Shown: positions 1 to 5,885 of the stretch, piece after piece
Layout: each line of letters starts with the position of its first letter
How positions within the stretch are numbered: position 1 is the first letter of the stretch
DNA from: an uncultured Thermomicrobia bacterium
GTDB lineage: Bacteria; Chloroflexota; Chloroflexia; Thermomicrobiales; JALYUS01
Length of the DNA stretch: 10,349 bases
Direction of reading: 5' to 3'
NCBI GenBank assembly: GCA_937968015.1
Contig: CALBSO010000115.1
Location: 1 to 10,349 of the forward strand
The notes under the pieces: generated by a model
What the model saw: the letters and a program-made list of their open reading frames with translations, nothing else
Told to the model about the DNA's origin: nothing
Databases searched by the model: none
Position numbers and translations under genes: made by a program

Positions 1-191
1 CCCGAGCGACGTAACCCCCGTCCTGGTGCGAGACCCCCGACTTTTTAGTGCTCTCCCTATCAGGTCCCTCATTGGTGGTCATTCCTCTACCGATGGGGAT
101 TCCCAAACACGTTCTCAGTGTTACCCGCCTCTCCGACACGCCCACATGTGCTCGTCGCCCGCGCGCTTGCGCCACTGAGCCACTCCCCGGA
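1..191. other. Non-coding left edge, downstream of the methyltransferase
   Basis: No convincing gene is visible here. The plus-strand reading frame that runs through it continues as an antisense shadow of the methyltransferase. It contains a 7-bp direct repeat, ACCCCCG, at 14-20 and 33-39, the second followed by a T5 run. No hairpin with a U-tract is seen that would end the minus-strand methyltransferase transcript. The stretch could be the edge of a mobile element outside the window, but that cannot be shown from here. Confidence 0.4.
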
Positions 192-1055
192 TCAGCGCAC
201 TCCCACCGCGATGATCGTCATCATCGGCACATTCACCCCTCGTTCGTCGGCGTAGCGGCGGTAGCCCACGAGCATCTCCGCAAGCGCGGCGGCGCGTTCG
301 TCCGACGGGAGACCCTCCAGGACACCCAGAATCGGCCCCGCCAATTCGAGTTCGGAGACCTGCAACTCTTCCGGTGTCCCGGACCACGCATACGTCGTCG
401 CGACCGCCGCCTCCGTGACTCCCTGGAAGCCCCCGTCCCGCAGCGCCGCGGCAAGTGTCCCGGCCTCGGCGTAGCGCAGCGGCGAGGGCGCACCGGGCTC
501 CGGTTCGGGGAGCGTCATGCGGCGCATGAGCGGCGCGAACAACTGGAAGAGCGGATTCTGGTCGAGCGGCCCCCAGACGGCGAACGCGGCGCGTCCCCCC
601 GGCTTGAGGACGCGGCGGATTTCCGCGAGCCCCTGTTCGACGTCCGCCACGTACATGATCCCCCAGCGGCAGGTAACGCAATCGAACGAGGCGTCGGCAA
701 AGGGCAGTCGCTCCGCATCCGCCTCCTGGAAGGCGATGTTCGTGACGCCCATCTGCCGGGCGTGCCGCTCCGCAGCGGCGAGCATGCCGGCGGACAGATC
801 GGTCGCCGTGACGTGCCCGTGCGGCCCGACCGCCGCAGCGAGGGCGAAGGCGGGGGTGCCACTGCCGCTGGCGATATCCAGGATGTGCATGCCCGGCACG
901 ATCGCCGCCGCCGTGAGGAGCGCGTCAGTCACGCCCCGCCCCGCCTGATCCGCTTTGGCAAACCAGGTCCGCCAACCGGCGATCGTCACGTCGCTTGTCC
1001 ACTCGCTGCGCACGTCCGCTCGCCATCGGTCATATACCGCCGTATCCTTCACCAT
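192..1055 (-). CDS. Class I SAM-dependent methyltransferase (UbiE / Methyltransf_11 type)
   Basis: This 287-residue cytosolic enzyme should transfer a methyl group from S-adenosylmethionine to a small molecule; the substrate cannot be told from sequence. The Rossmann-fold motifs are in order: motif I HILDIASGSGTP at about 57-68 (glycine-rich SAM loop), the acidic end of strand 2 in VTATDLS (Asp86), EADAERLPFADASFD at about 111-125, and RRVLKPGGRAAFAVWG at about 147-162, the usual post-motif segment of UbiE-like enzymes. The C-terminal third (about 185-287) is a probable substrate-binding lid. The start at 1055 was chosen because AAGGGAG lies 7 bases upstream and because the in-frame extension to 1148 is arginine-rich and unlike the family. 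The gene is divergent from the XRE/ATPase regulator, 222 bp away, so it is a possible target of that regulator (inference). No truncation is seen. Confidence in the fold is high and in the substrate nil. Confidence 0.9.
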   Translation of the reverse strand: MVKDTAVYDRWRADVRSEWTSDVTIAGWRTWFAKADQAGRGVTDALLTAAAIVPGMHILDIASGSGTPAFALAAAVGPHGHVTATDLSAGMLAAAERHARQMGVTNIAFQEADAERLPFADASFDCVTCRWGIMYVADVEQGLAEIRRVLKPGGRAAFAVWGPLDQNPLFQLFAPLMRRMTLPEPEPGAPSPLRYAEAGTLAAALRDGGFQGVTEAAVATTYAWSGTPEELQVSELELAGPILGVLEGLPSDERAAALAEMLVGYRRYADERGVNVPMMTIIAVGVR

Positions 1056-1062
1056 GGCCGTT

Positions 1063-1069
1063 CTCCCTT
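1063..1069 (-). promoter_or_regulatory. Ribosome binding site of the methyltransferase
   Basis: Read on the minus strand, AAGGGAG precedes ATG at 1055 with a 7-base spacer. It decides the start in favour of 1055 over the in-frame ATG at 1148. Confidence 0.7.
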
Positions 1070-1123
1070 CTTCCTCGCCTCTCCGTCGCGCTCCGCGCAC
1101 CGTCGAAACGTTACGCCGACCAT

Positions 1124-1153
1124 CCACCGTCACCAGTGTGCCGAACACGGTGG
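1124..1153. repeat. Inverted repeat in the divergent promoter region
   Basis: CCACCGT at 1124-1130 is matched by its exact reverse complement ACGGTGG at 1147-1153, with 16 bp between. It lies 69-98 bp upstream of the methyltransferase start and 125 bp or more upstream of the regulator start. This suits an operator for a dimeric HTH protein, possibly the neighbouring XRE protein. A transcribed hairpin is the alternative. The function is inferred. Confidence 0.4.
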
Positions 1154-1176
1154 GCGATGACCACGCGGAATCGGCG

Positions 1177-1204
1177 GGATGACCGGCAGGATGACCGGCA
1201 GGAT
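1177..1204. repeat. Tandem 12-bp repeat in the divergent promoter region
   Basis: GGATGACCGGCA occurs twice back to back (1177-1188, 1189-1200), and the first four bases of a third copy follow (1201-1204). It lies 24 bp or more upstream of the extended -10 of the regulator gene. Head-to-tail repeats about one helical turn apart can serve as operator sites. Simple replication slippage is the alternative. Confidence 0.5.
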
Positions 1205-1227
1205 CCGCATCTCCATGGGTGTCCCGG

Positions 1228-1236
1228 TGCTATGAT
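1228..1236 (+). promoter_or_regulatory. Extended -10 promoter of the XRE/ATPase regulator
   Basis: TGCTATGAT is an extended -10 element (TGn followed by TATGAT, one mismatch from TATAAT). No good -35 hexamer is present at the expected distance, which is usual for extended -10 promoters or for those needing an activator. Transcription would start near 1243, giving an untranslated leader of about 35 bases. Confidence 0.45.
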
Positions 1237-1277
1237 GGGTGCACTGACGGAGATTACCCGACGAGGGACGGGAAGGA

Positions 1278-4175
1278 ATGGAACCGACATCCGTGTCGCC
1301 ACTGGGATCGCAGCTCCGCCGCTATCGACGGGCGGCGGGACTAACGCAGGAAGAGCTGGCCGCGCGTGCCGGCGTCGGCGTGCGCACCATCAGCGACATC
1401 GAACGCGGCGCGAGCCGCGCCCCGCATCAGGATACGGTCGCGCTCCTCGCGGCGGCCCTCGGACTCGCGGTCGGCGCGCGCTCCACCTTCGCAGACGCCG
1501 CGCAGCGACGGAGGGATGCTCGTACCGGCGGAAGACCTGCATCGCCGGTCGCGGGTGGTGCGGGGATGCCGCCATTCGTCGGGCGCGCGCCCGAGATGGC
1601 GCTGATCGCGCGCCACCGCGCGGGGGAGGGGCCACCGGTGCTGGTCCTCGCCGGCGAACCGGGGATCGGCAAATCCCGCCTGCTGGCCGAAGCGGCTCCC
1701 GACGCGGCGGCGAACGGCTGGACCGTGCTCGCGGCCGGGTGCCAGCGACGCGAAGGGCAGGAACCGTACGCGCCACTCCTGGGTGCGCTGAAGACGTACA
1801 TGGGCGGCCAGTCCCCGAGCCGCCTGCGCGTCGACTTACACGGATGTGCGTGGCTGGTGCGTCTGCTGCCCGAGTTGGCGGACGGGCCGATCGAACCGCT
1901 CCCCGAGTGGGCGCTCGCTCCGGAGCAGGAGCGCCGCCTGATGGGCGACGCGGTGGTCCGCTTCCTCGCGAACGTCGCGGGTCCGGCGGGAACGCTCCTC
2001 GTGCTGGACGACTTGCAGTGGGCGGGGAGCGACGCGCTCGATCTGTTCGCCGTGCTCGTGCGGGCCGCGTCGGCGGTTCCCGTGCGCATCCTCGGGGCGT
2101 ACCGGGATACCGATGTGCGCATGGACGACTCGCTCGCCGTGCTGCTGGCCGATCTGGCGCACGCCGCGCTCGCGCTGCACCACACGCTCGCACCGCTTAC
2201 ACCGGAGGAGTCGCAGGAACTTCTCGACCGCCTCCACAACCAGGGGGATGTCCACGCGGGAGCGGTGTCCGACCGGATCGTGGTCGAACGGGCGGGGGGT
2301 GTACCTTTCTTCGTCGTCTCGTACGCCCAGGGGCTCCAGGCGGCGGGTGCGGACGACGGCGCCCGCACAGTGCCCTGGAGTATCGCGCACAGTGTGCGCC
2401 AGCGCGTCGCCGCCCTACCGGAGGCGGCGCGCACGGTGCTGGGCACGGCGGCGGTGAACGGTCGCGACACCACGGTGGAGGCACTCGTCGCCGCGACGGG
2501 TCGGAGCGAGGAGGAGACGCTGGCCCTCCTGGAGGCGATCTGCCAAGCACGCCTCGTGATCGATCAGGGCGATCACTATCGCATCGCGCATGATGTCATC
2601 CGCGAGGTCGTCGAGGGTGATCTGGGGGCCGCACGGCGGCGCACGCTGCATCGCCGGGTCGCGGCGGCGATCGAGGCGACGATGGGGCACCGGCCGCACG
2701 CGCAGTATGAGGCGCTCGCCTACCACTTCCAGCAGGGCGAGGCATGGGAAAAAGCGCTGGAGTACCGCGTCAAGTCCGGCGACAAGGCGGCAGCCGCCAA
2801 CGCGGTGCGGGATGCGCTCGCCCACTACGCCGAAGCGCTCGCCCTCTGTGAACGGCTCGGGTCGGCCGGACATGCAAGCGCGGCGACGGTCGCCGAGAAG
2901 CGCGGGTTCATCTCCTTCGATTGCGGGGACTTCCCCGGTGCGGCGCGCGAGTATGGGACGATGCACGAAGCCGCGCTGCAGGCGGGGGATACGCATCGCG
3001 CGGCGTTGGCGATGATCCACCGCGGGCGGGCGCTCAACTACGGCCATGCCTTCGCCGCGGCGGAGCAGAGCGTGCGGGCCGCGCTGGACCTTGCCGGTGA
3101 GACGTTCGATGACATCCGCCTGTTCGGCACCGTCCTGCTGATCGAGATGCTGACCCTGCTCAATCGGCATGCCGAGGCCGCGCCGCTCTTCCCGATCGCG
3201 GCAGCGCTCATGGCACGCGTCGACCATCCGCTCAGTCGTGCGCGCTTTGCCGACCTCGAGGGTTTCCTGCACCATTGGCGGGGCGAGTATGACGCGGCAT
3301 TGGCATCGTTCGCGCGCTGGCGCGTGGCCGCGGAAGCCGTCCGTCATGTCAATGAGCGCATCTGGCTCGGCTGGGAGGAGGCACTAGTGCATGGCAGCAT
3401 GGGCAACTACGACCGCGCCCTCGCGCTCCTCGACGAGGTCATCACGCGGTGCGATCGGCTAGGCGAAGTATTCGTGCGGGCGCGTGCCCTGAATACGAAA
3501 GGCTGGATCTACGGCGAGTTGCAGGACCACGAGCGTGCGCTGCAGTTCAACTTCGAGAGTTATGAGTGCGCGTCCGTGCCGACCGCTACCGACCCGGAAG
3601 TTGTGAACAACGCCCGCCTGAACCTGGGCGACATGCTGATGGCGGTCGGTCGGCACGCGGAAGCGGAGGCGCACTTCCGGGTGGTCGAAGAAACGATCCG
3701 CCACCCGCGTCCGCAGGACCACTTGCTCCTCTGGCGCTACGCACAGCACTGCTGCCACAGCTACGGCGAATGGTGGCTGCAGCGCGGTGACCACGGCACG
3801 GCCCGCGCCTACGCGGACGAATGCCTGGAACGCGCCGAAGCGAGCGACAGCAAGAAGAATATCGTCAAGGCGCGGCGGCTGCGGGCGCAGGTCGCGCTCG
3901 CCGACGGCGCACTGCCGACTGCCGATGAGGAAATCGCGCATGCATTGCGGGTGGCACGCGCGATCAGGAACCCGCCGCAACTGTGGCAGACTCACGCCGT
4001 TGTGGGCGCACTGCGACACCGCCAGGGGAGACCGGAGGAGGCCCGATCGGCATACCGAGATGCCCTCGCGGAGATCGAGCGCGTGGCCGCCGGTCTCCAC
4101 GACGAGCGCCTACGGACGACGTTTCTGCACTCCTCCTTTGTCCAGGGGGTGCGCCGACTCGGCACCGAGCGGTGA
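1278..4175 (+). CDS. XRE-family HTH / STAND ATPase / TPR regulator
   Basis: This 965-residue cytosolic protein is probably a ligand- or partner-sensing transcription regulator. An XRE-type helix-turn-helix occupies about 10-65 (LRRYRRAAGLTQEELAARAG, then VRTISDIERG). An ATPase of the AAA_16/STAND class spans about 98-350: Walker A GEPGIGKS at 126-133, Walker B LLVLDDLQWA at 240-249, an ILGAYRDTDV strand at 271-280 and a GVPFF motif at 341-345. A winged-helix-like part with YRIAHDVIREVV follows at 434-445. From about 470 to 950 there are ten or so TPR-like helical pairs, such as those around GNYDRALALLDE and GRPEEARSAYRDAL. The core resembles the LuxR/LAL (MalT-like) family, but the DNA-binding domain is N-terminal XRE rather than C-terminal LuxR. 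GAGGG at 1263-1267 and GGAAGGA just before the ATG support the start. It lies head-to-head with the methyltransferase. The signal sensed is unknown. Confidence 0.9.
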   Translation: MEPTSVSPLGSQLRRYRRAAGLTQEELAARAGVGVRTISDIERGASRAPHQDTVALLAAALGLAVGARSTFADAAQRRRDARTGGRPASPVAGGAGMPPFVGRAPEMALIARHRAGEGPPVLVLAGEPGIGKSRLLAEAAPDAAANGWTVLAAGCQRREGQEPYAPLLGALKTYMGGQSPSRLRVDLHGCAWLVRLLPELADGPIEPLPEWALAPEQERRLMGDAVVRFLANVAGPAGTLLVLDDLQWAGSDALDLFAVLVRAASAVPVRILGAYRDTDVRMDDSLAVLLADLAHAALALHHTLAPLTPEESQELLDRLHNQGDVHAGAVSDRIVVERAGGVPFFVVSYAQGLQAAGADDGARTVPWSIAHSVRQRVAALPEAARTVLGTAAVNGRDTTVEALVAATGRSEEETLALLEAICQARLVIDQGDHYRIAHDVIREVVEGDLGAARRRTLHRRVAAAIEATMGHRPHAQYEALAYHFQQGEAWEKALEYRVKSGDKAAAANAVRDALAHYAEALALCERLGSAGHASAATVAEKRGFISFDCGDFPGAAREYGTMHEAALQAGDTHRAALAMIHRGRALNYGHAFAAAEQSVRAALDLAGETFDDIRLFGTVLLIEMLTLLNRHAEAAPLFPIAAALMARVDHPLSRARFADLEGFLHHWRGEYDAALASFARWRVAAEAVRHVNERIWLGWEEALVHGSMGNYDRALALLDEVITRCDRLGEVFVRARALNTKGWIYGELQDHERALQFNFESYECASVPTATDPEVVNNARLNLGDMLMAVGRHAEAEAHFRVVEETIRHPRPQDHLLLWRYAQHCCHSYGEWWLQRGDHGTARAYADECLERAEASDSKKNIVKARRLRAQVALADGALPTADEEIAHALRVARAIRNPPQLWQTHAVVGALRHRQGRPEEARSAYRDALAEIERVAAGLHDERLRTTFLHSSFVQGVRRLGTER

Positions 4176-4512
4176 TAGGGTATGGGGATACCGACAGATA
4201 GCGCTGAAGGCGCTCGCCGTTTAAGTGGTTCATGGGTGCTTTTGATGACGGGCTTGTAGGGATGTTCGGTAGACGTGATCAGGGTAAATCGCGCGACGCA
4301 CCGCACGAGAGGCGGCTTGGGTTTTACGCAGGCCAGAGGTGGCGAATGCCCCTCGTCTCAGCACGCCAGTCGCGCTCCATGCCGATGATCAAGAGGGCCC
4401 ATGAGCCCGTTGAGCGATGAACGTGACAGGTTCGCTGGGAGAGCGAGCGGGGTGTGGGCCACAGAATAGCCCTGCTTGGTCTCCAAAGCGCGATGTCCCG
4501 GGAGGACAACCA
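4176..4512. other. Gene-free stretch between the regulator and the transposase remnant
   Basis: No gene can be supported here. Just after the regulator stop are two small hairpin-forming sequences, GGTAT/ATACC (4179-4192) and AGCGC/GCGCT (4200-4214), the latter followed only by CGCCGTTT, so neither is a convincing terminator. The rest has no codon pattern or family resemblance I can recognise in any frame. It probably includes the eroded 5' part of the transposase gene that follows or flanking DNA of its insertion. Confidence 0.4.
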
Positions 4513-4920
4513 CGACGGCGCGTCTGTGCGGTGGAGCGGCGGATCGTGCGCGGCAGTGCGACGGCGGTCGCAGCGGTGCTGGCCGCGACGCAGTGCAAGG
4601 AGACGGCGATGGTCAACACGGCGTACATCGAACGACTGAATGCGACCTTCCGCGCCCGGCTTGCGCCGCTGGTGCGCCGCAGTCGGGCGACGGTGCGGCA
4701 AGTCGCGACGCTGGAGGCAGGGATGTGGTTGGTGGGGAGCGCCTACAACTTCTGCACGCCGCACCGCAGCCTCGCCGGACGAACCCCGGCACAGGCGGCG
4801 GTGCTGACCGATCACCGCTGGACGGTGCATGAACTGCTGGCCTTTCCCGTCCCCTTACCCGTCGTCAAACGGCGGGGACGACCGCCGCGCTGGCTACGGG
4901 AGCTACCCAATGCTGCCTGA
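4513..4920 (+). pseudogene. DDE transposase, C-terminal remnant
   Basis: The translation from about 4513 to the stop at 4918-4920 matches the C-terminal third of a DDE transposase of the kind with the pattern RRxVRGxxxAVxxVLA, then NTAYIERLNATFR, and a late YNFCTPHRSL. Glu at 4630-4632 (in YIERLN) is the likely third catalytic acid. The tail VVKRRGRPPRWL is the usual basic C-terminus. The N-terminal HTH and the first two catalytic Asp residues are missing: upstream sequence in this frame (from 4417) has no transposase character and no other frame restores it. The IS family cannot be fixed from this part alone; IS1-like and IS481-like elements are candidates. The gene is inactive. Terminal inverted repeats were not identified. 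It marks an old insertion between the two functional blocks. Confidence 0.75.
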
Positions 4921-5150
4921 CCACGGTTCACTGGGGTACTACCCACATCGCCGACTGGCCATTTTTTTATCGGCATGATCTCGGCGCTTGGAGCGCATTT
5001 CGGAAGAAAATCGACCTGTACCGCGAGTCACCACGCGACGAATCGGTAGGTATCGTGTCGGTGAAGACGGATGCCGCGCCGCGACTGCCGTCCTTCGCGA
5101 TCGCCCCTCTCACCAACGGCACCCATGCGTCGGTATTCTCTTCGCGGGGC
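4921..5150. other. Intergenic region upstream of the TetR gene
   Basis: No gene is assigned. An imperfectly spaced inverted repeat, GGGTA-C-TACCC, lies at 4934-4944, and a T7 run at 4962-4968 sits between GCCGA (4950-4954) and TCGGC (4970-4974). These may be remains of the mobile element end. Open frames running through from about 4973 and 4988 lack start signals and family resemblance. Confidence 0.35.
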
Positions 5151-5179
5151 TTGACATTCGACACCCCAAGGTGCATACT
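5151..5179 (+). promoter_or_regulatory. Sigma70-type promoter of the TetR gene and fusion enzyme
   Basis: A perfect -35 hexamer TTGACA (5151-5156) is followed after exactly 17 bp by CATACT (5174-5179), a reasonable -10 in a locally AT-rich stretch. The predicted transcription start, about 7 bases beyond the -10, falls at 5186, the A of the TetR start codon. The transcript should therefore be leaderless. Confidence 0.7.
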
Positions 5180-5191
5180 AAACATATGTTT
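5180..5191. promoter_or_regulatory. 12-bp palindrome, probable TetR operator
   Basis: AAACATATGTTT is a perfect palindrome directly after the -10 element, covering the predicted transcription start and the ATG. A second short palindrome, GTTTGAAAC (5188-5196), overlaps its right side. A repressor bound here would block transcription initiation, the classic arrangement for TetR autoregulation. Binding is inferred, not shown. Confidence 0.5.
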
Positions 5192-5857
5192 GAAACAGAT
5201 GATTACAATGCGGTGCCCGCATCCGAAAATGGATCAACGCGCGACGCGATCCTCGCCGCCGCCCTGCGGATCCTCGCGCGGGACGGCTACGCCAGACTCA
5301 CGGCGCGCGCCGTCGCCGCCGAGGCGGGCACGAACGTCGCCCTACTCAACTACTACTTCGGCTCCAAGCGCAAGTTCCTACCCGAACTCTTCGACGCGAT
5401 CGACAGCGGCAAGCTCGCCCGCCAGCGCGATCTGTACGACGATCCCGCGGCGCCGCTCAGCGCCAAGTGGCGCCAGGCGATCGCCTTCTACCGTCAGGAC
5501 CTGGCCGACGGGTACGTGCGCACCCTGCACGAACTTTACGCGTTGGGATATGCCAACCCCGAGATCGCCGCACGGATCCAAGGTCGGCTCAACAACTGGC
5601 GGGCACTCCTTGAGGAGGTCGCGCGTCGTTACTTGCCGGATCTCGGGATCTCCCTGCCCCCGGAGTTGGTGGCGAGCGCGGTGACCAGCTTCTGGTTGGG
5701 GATGGAGATTCAGCACCTTGCCGGTGCGAGCGAGAAGCAGGGACGCTTCTTCGCCACTCTCGATGCGATCGGCGATTGGCTGGAAGCGCGCGAGGCGAAC
5801 GCGGGCATCAGGATGTCCGACGGAGACGACGGAACCGAGCGGGCACGTATGGGCTGA
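5186..5857 (+). CDS. TetR/AcrR-family transcriptional regulator
   Basis: This 223-residue protein has the usual TetR length. The N-terminal DNA-binding domain covers about 17-66: STRDAILAAALRILARDGYA, then the helix-turn-helix LTARAVAAEAGTNVALLNYYF, and the typical GSKRKFLPELF. The all-helical remainder (about 75-205) is the ligand-binding and dimerisation part and shows no family-specific motif. The start at 5186 was preferred because the predicted transcript begins there and the TetR_N domain follows at the normal distance. In-frame sequence upstream to 4988 is promoter and non-coding DNA. No ribosome site precedes this ATG, which agrees with leaderless translation. The gene is 28 bp upstream of the hydrolase-glycosyltransferase fusion and most likely represses it and itself, released by the substrate of that enzyme (inference from context). 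Confidence 0.9.
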   Translation: MFETDDYNAVPASENGSTRDAILAAALRILARDGYARLTARAVAAEAGTNVALLNYYFGSKRKFLPELFDAIDSGKLARQRDLYDDPAAPLSAKWRQAIAFYRQDLADGYVRTLHELYALGYANPEIAARIQGRLNNWRALLEEVARRYLPDLGISLPPELVASAVTSFWLGMEIQHLAGASEKQGRFFATLDAIGDWLEAREANAGIRMSDGDDGTERARMG

Positions 5858-5872
5858 CGCGGTCGGCGCGAG

Positions 5873-5880
5873 AGGGAGGT
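5873..5880 (+). promoter_or_regulatory. Ribosome binding site of the fusion enzyme
   Basis: AGGGAGGT ends 5 bases before ATG 5886 and is the only strong site in this frame. It rules out the longer in-frame start at 5718 inside the TetR gene. Confidence 0.8.
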
Positions 5881-5885
5881 GTCGG

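Noticed and set aside
14..39. Direct repeat ACCCCCG near the left edge as an insertion-sequence terminus
   Set aside because: It is a 7-bp C-rich repeat in GC-rich DNA with no adjacent transposase in the window, so chance is a sufficient explanation.
995..2593. Plus-strand open frame of 532 codons overlapping the regulator
   Set aside because: It is very rich in Arg, Gly and Pro, has no family resemblance, and overlaps in another frame a gene with clear Walker and HTH motifs.
2415..3347. Minus-strand open frame of 310 codons inside the regulator
   Set aside because: It is antisense to the TPR region, with no ribosome site or domain evidence.
4179..4214. Two small hairpins after the regulator stop as a rho-independent terminator
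   Set aside because: The stems are only 5 bp and neither is followed by a real T-run.
4973..5185. Possible eroded coding sequence upstream of TetR
   Set aside because: An open frame with a plausible amino-acid mix exists, but it has no start signal, no ribosome site and no recognisable motif, and it runs into the TetR promoter.
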